From the NCBI RefSeq assembly GCF_029852145.1, contig NC_079971.1, forward strand, positions 8,797,697 to 8,861,696: a DNA stretch of 64,000 nt, read 5' to 3'. Source of the DNA: Microplitis mediator (taxonomy: Eukaryota; Arthropoda; Insecta; Hymenoptera; Braconidae). Made by a program: the position numbers and the translations under genes. The notes beneath the pieces were generated by a model. The model was not told the DNA's origin. It ran no database searches and saw only the letters and a list, made by a program, of their open reading frames with translations. This document shows positions 33,830-45,739 of this stretch, one piece after another. Every line of letters starts with the position of its first letter. The first letter of the stretch is position 1.

Positions 33830-34025
33830 CTGCATCGTATACTACAATCCTAAATGTGAAAAATCCTGTCATAGTACTTTGGGGCATGAATTTTAATATT
33901 AATTCACCCGAATCACTGTTGAGTGAAAAAGGTTCACTAACTCCTGTAATAGATACATCAGAAACATTCATACTGGTATCAATTATTGAATATGTTAAGG
34001 TTTCATTAATATCAGCGTCTGTTGC
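33830..34025 (-). CDS. Cadherin exon 8 (of those seen)
   Basis: Acceptor TATTAG and donor GCAG/GTATG. The 196-bp exon starts in phase 0 with ATDADINETLTYS, the DxD Ca-binding strand of an EC repeat. It continues with EPFSLNSDSGELIL and FTFRIVVYDA, ending one base into a codon. It joins the previous exon as VK-ATDAD, the usual VxATDxD block. The next exon was not located. Confidence 0.88.
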
Positions 34026-34081
34026 CTAATATTTAAAAGTTTTATGTTATTTTTATTGGCTACTATGTTAAATCATTAATA

Positions 34082-35431
34082 CACTACAATTAAGGGATAT
34101 TGAAAAAATTCTAAATTTTCAAATGATTTTCAACATGCTGTAACTTGAAAGGAAATCGTTGCATAGTAAAACAAAGAAAGCAAATTGTAGCTTCAAGTAT
34201 CTAGTTTTTAGTGATGAAAAATTTCATCATGTACGGTTTTGGAGTACTCCAAAGAAAACCACTGTAAAAGAAATTTTCTATATTATTGCACGTATAGAAA
34301 AGAGTCTATAGGCTTCAATAAATTTGTTTTGATGATCTGACCTCAAAACTTTTTGATGTAATTCAAGGAACGAAGAATATCGTTGATAATTCTTCAACCT
34401 CATAGTATCCCAAAAAAATCCTGAAAATTTCAAAGTACTGCAATTTTTTTTTTTAGTGCCCCGAAGCTTTAAATTTATCGTTTCCGCCAGAAATCACGTG
34501 ATAAACAATTCTCCTGATTTCATTCAAGTTTCGACTTCGAAAGATTCTTTTTGGTGACAACCTCTTATTTATTTGATTAAAAACCTTTATTATTGAAAAA
34601 AAATTTTTTATAATTGAAAATAAAAATTTTTTCTTTCGAAATTTATCTTCGTCATCGTGTTCAGAAGTTTTTTTTGACAATAGTGTCACATTTTTATCAT
34701 AATAAGGAAAAAGAAATTGAGAAAATAAATGGTTTTTTTCAATAATTATTGTTTTTAATCAAAGAAATTAAAATTATCACAAAAAAAACCTTTTGAAATT
34801 AAAGAAATGAATGAAAACCGGAGAATTGCTCATTAAGCGATTTCTGATGAAAAAGATAAATTCAACGCTTTAGGGCACTAAGAAAAAAAAATCGCAGCAC
34901 TGAAATTTTTAGGGTGTTTTCAGAACACTTAGAGATTGAAAAATTGCCGACGATTTCTTTCATTTCTTCATTGTATCTTTAATTATATCCGAAGTTAACC
35001 AAATATCCTTTGATATGTCAATTTTTACCTTTTTTTTTATCAAAATTGTTGTTTCGAAGGAAATTTTTTTTGTCAAATGCTAATAATTGTATCTTGTGGA
35101 GAAAGCTTCGCAGTTATTAAAACCCTGCTCCATTCCCTACATGATTGATATGTTCCGAGTTATTGATTATCTAAGTCAAAATGGACTATTGTGTTTTGAT
35201 CAGCGATAACTCTGCGTCAAATCATTGTAGAGTTTTTACGGGTAGCAAATTAAAATTCGGAAATTTATTTTACGGTAGGTTTCTTAGGATCGCTCCTGAA
35301 CCGTATATGATAAAAATTTTTTAAGTCTACCACTAAAAACTAGAAACTAGAAGCTACAATTTCTTCTTTTCGTTTTTTCATTAAATATCATTTGGAAATT
35401 TTATAATATCCTTTCATTTTCGTGACTAGTG
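34082..35431. mobile_element. Palindromic element C (TA-flanked)
   Basis: The left end CACTACAATTAAGGGATATT and right end (inverse) CACTAGTCACGAAAATGAAA are flanked by TA (34080-34081, 35432-35433). Internal inverted similarity (34390-34500 against 34816-34930) is more decayed than in B. It lies in the intron between cadherin exons 7 and 8. Confidence 0.72.
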
Positions 35432-35602
35432 TATATAAATGGCTATTTACAAGAAACGTGATGCCAAACAGATTTAACTATTTTGTATCAGCGGAACGTG
35501 ATCATAACTAAGAAGTACGTAAGTTTATTTTAGAGTGATTGAATATATTTTAATTATATTAAATACTAAATTTAAGTTATAGATCAAATTAAACGGAATA
35601 TA

Positions 35603-36984
35603 CACTGGTCACAGAAATTAAGGGATAGAAAAAAAATCCGAAATTTTTAGGTGATTTTCAACATGCTGTAACTCAGTGAAAAATGGTCGTATAAAAAATC
35701 TAAAAAAAGCAAATTGTAGCCTCAAGTTTCTAGTTTTTAGATCTGAACCTCAAAATTCTTTATCATGTACGGTTCCGGAGTAATCATAAGAAAACCAACA
35801 AAAAAAAAATTTTCAGAATTTTTGCTGGTCTTTCAATACCTTTATGGGCGACAATAAATTTTTTCGAATAATCCGACTGTCTGACTTTTCTCGGAAATTT
35901 TATGCCCTTTAATTTGGTGGCCTTAAAAAGTCTCTACGACGATTTGACGCCGAGTTATCATTGATCAAAGCAAAAAGTCCATTTTGGCTTTGATAATCAA
36001 TAACTCCGGATGTATTGGTCGTACAGAGAATGGAAGCAGGGTTTTGAAAACTGAAAAACATTCTCTATAAGGCAAAATTAGTGGCATTTGATAGAAAAAT
36101 TTTTTTTAAAGCGATATTGTTTGGTAAAAAACAGGTCAAAATTCACAAATTTAAGGATATTCGGAAATCTTGCTATAACTTTGGATATAAAGGATGAACA
36201 AAGGATATCTTCGACTTTTTTTCAACCTCAGAGTGTCCTGAAAAAACCCTGAAAATTTCAAATCGCTGCGATTTTTCTTTCTTAGTGCCCCGAAGCTTTA
36301 AATTTATCGATTTTGTCAAAAATCACCATAGTTGGTAGTTTCTCGGTTTTTGTTCATTTTTTCGATTTGAAAATGTTTTTTTTACCCATAATCTTCATTT
36401 CTTCGATCAAAAAGATCGATTATCGAAAAAAATTGAAAAAAAACAAATTTTGAAAAAAATTTTTTTTTTTTCCAAATTTTTTTTATCAAAAATTTTTTTT
36501 TTCAAAATTTTTTTTTTTGTTGTGTCTGCAATGATTTATCATTGTTAAAAAAAATTCCTAAAATTTTTTTTACCGCCGGCATTAGAGTTACCCAAAGGGT
36601 ATGTTTGTTAAGTTGACATTTGAAACAGATGCAGTTACAGCGGACTTTTTAAGAGACTTTTTAAGGCCACCAAATTAAAGGGCATAAAATTTCCGAGAAA
36701 AGTCAGACAGTCGGATTATTCAAAAAAATTTATTGTCGCCCATAAAGGTATTGAAAGACCAGCGAAAATTCTGAAAATTTTTTTTTCGTTGGTTTTCTTA
36801 TGATTACTCCGGAACCGTACATGATAAAGAATTTTGAGGTCCAGATCTGAAAACTAGAAACTTGAGGCTACAATTTGCTTTTTTTAGATTTTTTATACGA
36901 CCATTTTTCACCGAGTTACAGCATGTTGAAAATCACCTAAAAATTTCGGATTTTTTTTCTATCCCTTAATTTCTGTGACCAGTG
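35603..36984. mobile_element. Palindromic element D (TA-flanked)
   Basis: CACTGGTCACAGAAATTAAG at the left is matched in inverse at the right, with TA on both sides. Arms of about 340 bp (35603-35940, 36647-36984) are nearly identical inverse copies. The core (36220-36360) is shared with 10975-11060. Ends resemble B and C, so B, C and D form one Tc1-like family group. Confidence 0.85.
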
Positions 36985-36999
36985 TAGTATAGTGCCGAA

Positions 37000-37160
37000 T
37001 AGCTCAACTAGTAGAGCACTCGGCGCGATACCGAATTGGTCTGGGTTCGATTCCCAGTTCGGGCTATCTATATTTTTCTCAATTTATCTATAAATTGTCT
37101 TATTAAGAAGGTTATTTGCATGTTTGCATGTTGAGGTTTCCTTTATATTTAAATGGTGTT
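37000..37160 (+). repeat. tRNA-derived SINE
   Basis: Head 37005-37067 has AGCTCAACTAGTAGAGCA (A box) and CTGGGTTCGATTCCCAG (T arm), then TTCGGGCT. The body TATATTTTTCTCAATTTATC ... AATTGTCTTA ... GAGGTTTC matches the SINE body in palindrome A. A partial copy is at 48495-48535. It begins 15 bases after element D. Confidence 0.75.
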
Positions 37161-37189
37161 TATATATATTATTTTATAAGCCTTAAGGC

Positions 37190-37280
37190 TTAGACAAAAC
37201 TAAGCATGGACATGTGTGGATCATGCACGATTAAATATGATTCATGCAAAGTCATGTCTGATCATGCAAAATCATGGTGA
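37190..37280. repeat. CATG-rich element fragment
   Basis: A short run of CATGGACATG, GATCATGC and AATCATG words of the same type as 12010-12590. No intact ends. Confidence 0.6.
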
Positions 37281-37427
37281 AAATTTTTCGGACTTTTGTC
37301 CGAAAAAGTCTTTAGAACTCTGAAAAAGTCCCTTCTTATTGTGATAAATCATTACGTTCTCTTTTCCTTAGTTGTGACACGTTTTTATTTTTTGTAAATA
37401 GCCTGTCAAATAGAACTAAATACTTAC

Positions 37428-37702
37428 TTTTACAGTTAAAATAATTTTATCCATAATATCTTCCATAGTAAAACCTCCCGAATAAAAATCACTTTCAAAA
37501 GTTGGTGCGTTATCATTTTCATCCAAGACTACTATCGTTATATTGAGAGTGGCTTCTTTGCTAGGATATCGTGGAGGGCTATCACTGTCTGTTGTTGCGA
37601 TTACTATAATTGACATCATTTCTTGCGTTTCACGATCTAATTTTTTTGCCAATGTTAGGTTTCTCGTTTCTTTGTCCAAATTGAAAAACTCATAATCACC
37701 AA
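37428..37702 (-). CDS. Cadherin exon 7
   Basis: Acceptor AACAG, donor AAA/GTAAG; 275 bp. It completes one EC repeat (GDYEFFNLDKETRNLTL, IIVIATTDSDSPP, TLNITIVVLD). It carries the canonical inter-repeat linker DENDNAPTF, then opens the next repeat (FTMEDIMDKIILTVK). It joins exon 6 as DDT-V-GDYEFF across a split codon and exon 8 in phase 0. Confidence 0.93.
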
Positions 37703-38529
37703 CTGTTATAAATAATAGATTTAAATATCACGAAAAAATTGCAACTTCATCAATGTAAATGTCATTAGTTCCAACTTGAATCAGATTTTCCAAGGAATTC
37801 TTTTGATTTGCAAATATTTACTCTATCTAAATATAATTTTGATCAAAAGTGATTCAAGTAATGTATTTAAATTGATTTTCATAGCTTAATTTAATATAAG
37901 TACGGACTTATGTATATGTATATTCCTTTAAATCTACAGTGGTCTGTTTTTAACATTTCTTCATTAGTTTTGAAATTACTTTTACCGTTCAAATCGTCAT
38001 TTAGTTGATTGTCACTTACAAACACCCTCTTAAAATAAAAAAGTCATCACCCTAGGGGATGGTAAGAGAAATAATAAAAACATCCCCAAAAACGAATTTG
38101 TGGCAAATATTTTAAAAACGAAAAAAATTTGTAAAAAACTGCCGATTAAAACTCTTAGAAAAAAAAAAGATTTATATAAAAAGTATAAGAAATTTTTTTG
38201 TATCTATAAAAAATAATATGTAATAGGCTTTTAAAATTTTCAAGCATTAATGTACTACATTTTTTTAAGGATACGATGCTGAAATAGGGAAAAGTGTGTG
38301 AATATAGCTGCGCTATGACTGTAACAGTGCAGCTATACAGCACAAACTTTCGAGAATGTCTCCTATTTTAGAGTTTCAACGGGACTATTAACGCGTCAGT
38401 TTACATCGATCTGACACAGACTTTATTTGAGTAGACAAACAAGCTCCAGGATTCACAGCTTTAATAATAGTATAATAAAAAAAATTATAATTCATAGTAG
38501 ATTGGCATTACAAAATGAAATTTTTTTAC

Positions 38530-38761
38530 CTGTGTCATCAACAAAATAATAAATTCTTACGATGTTTGAATCATTTTCAATAATATTATCATGGGCTTCT
38601 GGCAATACCACAGGTGTATTGAGAATCAGTAAATTTTCTTCAATCCAAATAGACCAATCCCTTTGATTGAATTTCGGGCCCGGAGTCGATACAAAAATTA
38701 TACTCAATTGTTGTGAGACATTTTTTGATGGGTTTCCTCCATCAGTTGCTGTAATAATTAT
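38530..38761 (-). CDS. Cadherin exon 6
   Basis: Acceptor ATTTTAG, donor ACAG/GTAAAA; 232 bp starting in phase 0. It begins IIITATDGGNPS (end of an EC repeat), then QQLSIIFVSTPGPKF as a degenerate linker. The next repeat starts with WIEENLLILNTPVVLP and ends at YYFVDDT. The linker lacks the DxNDN core, so this junction may not bind Ca fully. Confidence 0.9.
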
Positions 38762-39880
38762 CTAAAATTTTTTTAATATTTTGGTTTTTATAAGGTCAAG
38801 TTCTCCATCACACCCTCATAGACGGTTCGCATTACAGCCGTTTACGACAAAAAGAGAATAGTATTTATTCATTATAAGGTGTCACGACTGAATATCACAG
38901 TCATAATATCACACGACATAGTATCATGTGATATTTTGACGTAATGCTATCTCACTGTACAGGCTAGTGATATTATAAATGTGATATTTAGTCATGTAAC
39001 CCATCATAATATAGCGAAAACCAAGGCACACATTCAAATTTTTCGATTCAGGTGTGGCAAAAAAAAATAACAATAATAAATAAATATGTACACCTCGAGA
39101 AAGAAGTAAAATTTTTTAAACCACGAGTTAGCTGACCCCATTTTTGAATCAAATAGGTATTACAAAGCCAGAGAAGTTCGTTTTTCAAAATGTTGAAACA
39201 TGTCCACAGATGAAGCGTTGCATGTCAAATCACCAAGATCATAACACCGTCTTTGGATTAATAAGTATTTGGATTATTGTAGGCTTATTAGATGTAACTA
39301 TATTTTGTAACCTTAAAATTTAAACTTTATGAGAATTGAGATTAATCCACTAGTAAAATAGTTGAATTAAAGAAATTCGGGGACACAAAAACAATTCAGG
39401 CCACGTTACATTTCGTCCACCGATCATCTCTCTCATTTCTTCTAGATCCTGACGGGCGCCAGCCAATTTTTATTTACTCGGTATTGGCAACTGGTCTAAA
39501 TGTAACCGTAAACTTAAAATTTGAACTCTATATTCTCTGAAGATGAGCGATATGAGCAGTGGTATTGGCATGTCCTGGTGCGCTCAGTGTGCTAGGTTGT
39601 GAAGAGAGGGTCATGATACGTACCCCGTGGAAAAAGTCGATTATATAAATAAGAGAATACATAAAAATAGAAAAACATAACGAAAGAGCTAAAGTTATGG
39701 CGTAGAAGAGACACTGAGAGCCGTCAAAGGAACCTCTCGATAACGGTGATCTTGAACACTCGGTACACTTTCCAGGTTAGTCGTTAGACGGGAGGCACAT
39801 TACTTCGGCCTCTATCTACGACACAGCTAGATATCCCTCATAAAATCCACAAGCCATTCCACATGTTTTTTGATTATCAC
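38762..39880. other. Intron sequence with a short palindromic patch
   Basis: This is part of the intron between exons 5 and 6. At 38880-39010 words such as ATATCACA, TCATGTGATATT and TAATATCACACG form a small self-complementary patch, possibly another word-rich MITE remnant. No gene on either strand. Confidence 0.4.
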
Positions 39881-41560
39881 CATTTAAATTTATTGTTTTC
39901 ATTTATTTTTCCAAATTTAAAATTTCTCTAAGCGTTCTCAAAATTTTTAGCATGGTATTATGAGAAAAAAGACTTGTAAAAAAAATTTTATTTTCAAATG
40001 GAAAAAAAAAATTTAAGTCGAAAAAACATCAATGAAAAAATTTGAGTATTTTCAGAAAATGTCAAAGTTTTATGTAAAAAAAAAACAAAAATTAAAAATG
40101 GTAAACATCGAAAAATTTTTGATTTTTTCCAAAAATCTAAAAAAAAAAATAATGACGATAGGTTGCAATCATTTTTTTGTATTTTTTTCGAAAAGTACGT
40201 TTAAAAACAAAAATTTTGAAGAAATAAACCTCCCTATCAGACGAGTTTGGAAAAAGTTATAGCTATTTACAATAAAAAAAGCCATTTTTTTCAAAAATTT
40301 ATATCTTGTATTTGGTTGGGTGAAAAAATTATGGGAAACGTTTTCGATGGGGTAGAAAAAGAGAAAAAATTTTCAGCCAAATCTAATGGGGTCGGGTCAA
40401 AAGTGGTCGATTTGGCGTGGAATGCCTCATACACTAATGCAAAAAATTAAAGGAGCAGAAAAATTTTATAAATTTTTTAGTGATTTTTGGAAGGCTGTAA
40501 CTTGGTGAAAAATGATCGTATCGAGATTTTAGAAAAATCATTTTGTAGCTTAAAATCTCTAGTTTTGGTGCATTTTTTTCAAAATTTTTTTAAAGCAAAA
40601 AATTAGATAAGTTTACAAGAGTTCTTTAAGATTTTGTAAAAATCCACTACAAAGAATTACGAACTCCTTCTTTTCCGGCGTTTAACTCTAAATACGTCGT
40701 TTAGCACAAGGCTTGAACTTCCGTGATGTGGGCCAGTGAGTAGCGTTCAGGACTACCAGCCAAGAAGAGCCGTATTCATCTTATACCATCAATTCTTGTT
40801 CCTAAATTTGCAACTTGTTCACGCGGTTATAATCAAATCGAAAATCCAATATTTCAATTTTTGTTTTTCAAAAAAAAATTTTCCGACCTGATAATTTTGA
40901 CATTATCCATATGCCATCACATTTACGTTATTAATTTTACGTAAAAAAGTGAAAAATAATGAGTCACACCTGACTCCTTCGTGACTTATATCTTACGTAA
41001 ATGAGGACATAGCGTAACGTCATTCTGACGTCCAATTTATGTCAATGTGTTTACTGGGATGATTTAGCTAATTTTTTGACTACGTAAATTTTGATGTACA
41101 AATCTGAAACTTGGTACTTATATTCTTTATACCTACTCGACGAATTATCTTAGGTTATGACGAAATTCTTTGAATACTCGACCATTAGAACAAATGCAAT
41201 ATCCAGATTTTTAGAAGAAATCTATTAAAAAATCGTAGTATTTCATGTCAGCGTTGGATTCGTGACTAATCAATTCTCCAATCGTTATATTCTCAAGAAT
41301 ATAATTTCATACATCAAAAGTTATAGCCTACAACCACCAGCACTGAATTTTTATTACTTTGAATGGTCAAATAATTTCCCAGGTAAATTAAATTATGAGA
41401 ACAGTGAAATACAATACAAATAGTTACTAGATCCCTTTAGGTTAATGCATGTATTCCTTTTTTTTTTATAAAACGCAATCGGGGGTATAAGTAATGAGTT
41501 CCATAAAAAATAGTCAGTGTCACGAGTTCAATGATTTGACGTGGAATGCTCCATGTATAT
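39880..41560. repeat. Mosaic of broken palindromic and TIR elements
   Basis: 39890-40433 resembles the right half of element A, ending GGGGTCGGGTC ... GTGGAATGCCTCA. TA and CACTAATGCAAAAAATTAAAG, the left end of element B, follow directly. From about 40600 to 41058 it matches the right part of M12, including a tRNA-like module at 40722-40775 and the end GTGTTTACTGGG. At 41530-41556 another A-type end (GACGTGGAATGCTCCAT) follows. Confidence 0.7.
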
Positions 41561-41656
41561 GTGTACTTTTTACATTTTGAAAGAAGTGAGCTTCAGAGCC
41601 TCAATGATGGCACGCTCGGGGTTAATTCTACTTTCCTCTCTACCTATGTAATATAC

Positions 41657-41787
41657 TATCATTATTTTACTATTCGTTTTACTAACATTGTATGTGTCAT
41701 TTGATGTAATATTTGGTAAACTTTTCAGTTGAAGCTGTGCTGAATTTTTTTTGGTACCGATAATATTGAAAAGTTCATGGTCCCTAC
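41657..41787 (-). CDS. Cadherin exon 5 (small)
   Basis: The acceptor is GAAATTTTAG and the donor ATGATA/GTATAT; 131 bp. It supplies RDHELFNIIGTKKNSAQLQL, completing the middle of the EC repeat, and ends SKTNSKIMI before IIITATDGG of exon 6. Its length (2 mod 3) is exactly what is needed to bring exon 4 (phase 1) to exon 6 (phase 0). The donor is weaker than the others; an alternative GTAGAG 11 bases on would break phase. Confidence 0.78.
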
Positions 41788-41882
41788 CTAAAATTTCAAT
41801 AATCCATAAAAATCACTCTTGCAATAATGAAAATAATGTAGCTTATTTGAAATAAAATGTTTACCGTTCTGAATATACTTAC

Positions 41883-42000
41883 TATCACTGGATATTGTAA
41901 ATACTACAGTCCCACTTGCTCCTGAATCACCATCGAATGCTTCAAAGTCATGAAGTGGCTGCTTATCATAAGTTTTTAACTGAGCATTGAGCGTTTGATT
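41883..42000 (-). CDS. Cadherin exon 4
   Basis: The acceptor is TTAATAG and the donor GATA/GTAAGT; 118 bp from phase 0. It encodes TLNAQLKTYDKQPLHDFEAF, then DGDSGASGTVVFTISSD, an EC repeat N-terminal half with the DGDSG Ca-binding strand. The intron to exon 5 is only 95 bp. A second donor GGTAAAC 18 bases downstream keeps phase. Confidence 0.88.
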
Positions 42001-42169
42001 CTATTAATACCAATTTAAACATATAAAAATTTGTTAGTTTTTGATCAAAATACTTATATTCTTTTTAAAAATAATGTAAGTAAACAAAAATCTAACAGAA
42101 ATATAGAAGTCGGATCTAAGCTGATACCATTTTTTCTAAGTTTTCAATTTCCACAGTGATGATCAAGTC

Positions 42170-42290
42170 TGATCATTCTAAAGAATTTGCCCTTTGGATA
42201 TGGATTCTCATGCCTACTCATGCATGACCATAGATGGATTACGTAGGATCATGAATGCCGATTTTTTCCCGAAGAGTACAATTAAAACAT
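42170..42290. repeat. CATG-rich element fragment
   Basis: Words CTCATGCATGACCAT and GATCATGAATG end with CCGATTTTTTCCCG, the inverse of the CCCGGGAAAAAAT start seen elsewhere. It lies directly before the Mutator-type element. Confidence 0.55.
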
Positions 42291-42678
42291 TAAGGGGTTA
42301 CATGGGTTTCGTGGGTTCAAAAAATCGATTTTTTTGGCTTATTAATTTCTACAACATCTCAAGAATGTTATCCTAAATTTTCAAGTCGATCCGAATAATA
42401 GTTTCGGAGATACAGCCTTTGGAAGGTGTGCGCTCCAAGTCGGGTATAGAAAGGTCAGCGCCTCAGGTATAGTAAGCAGCTGCTCGTCTATTGTTTGTCT
42501 GTCATTGTTGTATATTACTTTCACTTCCTAAGGAAAACTAGTTTGAAATATTTTATTTGGTGATTACTTCTTGAAGGACGAGGTTTATTTGAGGTTATCC
42601 CCAGTTTCTATCATATAATTTATTAAAAACGTGGTATTATTTGTGGTTTTCTAGTGTCATTTGTGAAGTTGATAAACA

Positions 42679-43455
42679 ATGCATAAAATTTCAAGAAAAC
42701 AGTTAACCCTTGGAGCTCGTAGAAAAGATAGACCGAGAAAAAAGAGACAGTCCTTTAATCCTAAAGATCCAGAAACTGATGATAGTTCCTTCACGAGCAC
42801 CTCAGCAAAAAAATTAAAAGGTGATGATAAAGAGCACGTGCCAGAAGAGGATACGCTCCAATATTCAATCATAGATTTTGCCTTGGTTTTTTCAACTCTC
42901 TCATCGTTTGTGCGATGTTCTAACATTATTGACAATGAAGATGAAGATCAATTGTGTAATGGAAAAGTACAGTTTATGCAATGTTCGAAATTTGGTCTGG
43001 GATAAAAAATCGTAGTAGAATGTGAACGATGTGATCAAAAATATATTTTTTCTTGTCAAAAAATCGGAAGAATGTATGAACTAAATCACCGGTTCATTTT
43101 TGTTATGAGAATATTGGGCTTAGGGCTCGCCGGATGCAAGAAATTCTGGGGTTTGATGGACATAAGCAGTTCATTTTTAAACCAGTCTACATACGATTTT
43201 TATATTGATAAAATACATGAGTGTATTGAGACAGTGACTCAGACTCTATTCTCATCTGCTGCTGAAGAAAAACAATTTACAAATATTGAAAACGATTTAC
43301 AAGATACGACAGATGTAAGTGTTTCCGGTGACGGTACCTGGAAGAAACGTGGTTTATCATCACTATATGGTGTGAGTTCACTAATCGGATATTATTCGGG
43401 AAAAGTGTTGGATGTGTTGGTAAAATCTTCTTATTGTAAGTTATGTGAAAGCTGA
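42679..43455 (+). pseudogene. Mutator-like transposase, N-terminal and middle part
   Basis: One frame runs from the ATG at 42679 with a single TAA at 43003-43005, then on to a premature TGA at 43453. Basic head RKDRPRKKRQ; a Cys pair motif CERCDQKYIFSC follows the stop. The conserved block VSGDGTWKKRG carries the first catalytic Asp, then SLIGYYSGKVLDVLVKSSYC. This matches the Mutator-like transposase-domain proteins widespread in insect genomes. Confidence 0.85.
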
Positions 43456-43737
43456 AAAAAAATTAGATACTGCAGAATATGAAGAATGGAAAGAAGAACA
43501 CATTGAAACAATCAATGCACCGCCAATCACACTGGAGCATCAGGAAACATGGAAGTCTCATCGATTATTGAAATGTTTAAACGCTCGATTGTCAAATATG
43601 GACTGAGGTTCGTAAATTATATAGGAGATGGGGACTCAAAAACCTACTCTGGTCTTCTCAAAGCCCATCCTTACGGTGACGATTTTGTTTTCAATAAAAA
43701 AGAATGCGTTGGTCACGTAATTTCATTATTTATTTAA
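43456..43737 (+). pseudogene. Mutator-like transposase, second part
   Basis: After a frameshift, 43460-43560 still encodes KKLDTAEYEEWKEEH in another frame. Then 43549-43737 encodes VSSIIEMFKRSIVKYGLRF, YIGDGDSKTYSGLLKAHPYG (second catalytic Asp) and KKECVGHV before the similarity stops. The zinc-binding and C-terminal regions are missing. Confidence 0.8.
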
Positions 43738-44084
43738 AAAACGCGGCCAAATTGAGCTTTCGTATTATTATTTTCGTGATCTACGGAATTTTTTACGTAT
43801 AATCAATCAAAAAAAATCCGGTAATTAATTTCCCCTAACAACGGCTAAGAGTAAATTAAGTGGACTACATATACTTATCAATACATGTTCGGCTATATGT
43901 AGTTTTTTCATGCCGGGTATATCGTTGAAGTAAATTTTATCACCAAACATCTACTGTAAGCTCATTTGATGGTGAACGATTAGTCAAACTGACATGCTTA
44001 ATAGGTGCTAATATAGCTCTGAGGCATGAGAGGGATAGTATAATAGTTTTAGTTAACGTCCTATTTTTGATCATTGTAATTTAC

Positions 44085-44216
44085 CTGGCTGAGCACAATT
44101 TTTTTTTCTAGAATCGGGAAATGAATGACTGGAGCATTGTAATTATAATCAGTGATTTGTATGTAATATATCTTCGTATCACTCAAAGGTCCTGGATCAG
44201 TTCCGAAATCTTGAGC
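44085..44216 (-). CDS. Cadherin exon 3
   Basis: Acceptor TTCTAG, donor CAG/GTAAAT; 132 bp, phase 0 to 0. It encodes AQDFGTDPGPLSDTKIYYIQ and ITDYNYNAPVIHFP, the last strands of an EC repeat plus the linker (D-Y-N-x-N-A-P, a variant of DxNDNxP). It ends with KKIVLSQ, the start of the next repeat. Confidence 0.92.
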
Positions 44217-45509
44217 CTAGAAATTTCATCAATATTAATCATTTTATTGTGAGTTATATAATTAAATTTCGTTTGTACAATTCAGAGCACTGGGCAAGAG
44301 CTAAGAGAAGAAATTTTATGGTAAGAAAAGAATGAGTCAAATTTAATTTTGACTGCGCTCACAAAAGTGACCATATAAATGCATTTTATACTGTTGAATT
44401 ATACAACAGTACGTTACGTTTATCCATGAGAGTGTTAGATACTTTGAGATGATGCTTAGAAATCCAACTTTCGTATTTGTCCTCATTGGATTTTTCCAAG
44501 AGATTCGTACACATGTTAAAAGCCCAGGGGATCCGCGCGCGCTCTAAGTAAACTCAGTATTCATTCACTAATTTATTCCAGATCTATCGGCGGCTATAAA
44601 TTAATTTTTCTTATCACTTCTAAATCTAATTCAGGCCGGAATTCATTCCATTGGCCGAATTAACTAATTAATTAACTAAATTACTCGATTTTTCCGTCCA
44701 ATAAATTCAGGCCCGGCTGATTTTAAGTCACTGGTCAAATTTTCTAGTCAATTTGTAACCTCTGATTCTAGTCACGTGCATAAATTATGTTCAGGCCGAA
44801 AACTGTGATTAATTGACGGAATTAATTACGCATTCTAGACGTAAAATTAATTATAATTCAATTATAAAACTACGTTATAACATTTCTGAAACAAATTGGA
44901 GTTAAAAAAGATGCCGAAAAAGATGATAAATTATCGTGAGTGGTCAAATAAAAAAAAAGGATTATTTTGTCGTGGAAAGATTCAATTTGTGCATTAATAC
45001 AGTAAAAATTTCAATTCGTGGGCTCGATCCCGAATCCTAACGATTCAAATTCTCATCTGTTAGCCATTATGCTGAATCGCTTACCTGAATCCTGATACTA
45101 ATTGTATTTATATGGACACAAACGAACTTAAGAAAATTGAAAACCTCAATTTTTCCGGATTGTTATTTTCACTTACATTCTTTTGTTTGAATAAGAAATG
45201 TGTGAACTAATAGAATAAAATAAGCAATTTTACATTTTGCACATTTTCGATGATTTTAAATGCAGAAACAAACAGATTTATCCTGATACCATTGTATCAG
45301 GATAAATCTGGCAAAATCGCAGGATATCTACGGTATTATTACCAAAAAAGTTCGATTTTATTATTAGAAAATTATCGTATCATTACGGTTTTTATAGAGC
45401 ATTTTTTCGGTAAAAGTTCGGCATTGTTATAGTTTTTTTGCAGCATTTTTTTGGTAAAAGTTCGGCATTTTTATAGTAATACTACTATAGTAATCTGGTC
45501 ACTCTACAG
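44217..45509. other. Intron sequence with a tRNA-like module and hairpin
   Basis: No gene. At 45015-45085 (minus) TCAGCATAATGGCTAAC and GGGATCGAGCCC are spaced like A and B boxes. At 45272-45311 CAGATTTATCCTGATAC is mirrored perfectly around a short loop. TTCGGCATT/GGTAAAAG words before 45509 resemble ACGGCAT words after 49330, so an outer element may enclose M10. Confidence 0.45.
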
Positions 45510-45739
45510 CCCTGGTTAAAAAAGTGAATTAAAAAGGATTAAAAAAGCACACATACTTAATACTCCTTAATACTCTTTAATACTTTTAATTCTCCGGAGA
45601 ATTTAGATCGAATATAAAATGAATCCTTTTTAATTCTCCATCATCTAGCGACAAAATTATTATCGTTTTAGGATTAAAAAGAATAAAAAAGGATTAAATA
45701 TTTTTAATCCTAACTTATCCTTTTTAATTCTAAAATAAT

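Larger units (their letters stand above)
42294..43740 (+). mobile_element. Mutator-domain DNA transposon, truncated
   Basis: A possible left terminus GGGGTTACATGGGTTTCGTG at 42294 precedes a transposase gene by about 385 bp. The gene is broken and lacks its C-terminal part; no matching right terminus is seen. It lies in the cadherin intron between exons 3 and 4, in opposite orientation to the host gene. Confidence 0.75.

Noticed and set aside
37005..37067. Functional tRNA gene
   Set aside because: A and B boxes and a T arm are good, but the acceptor stem has a missing pair, U33 is absent, and the same head with the same body recurs in palindrome A; a SINE fits better.
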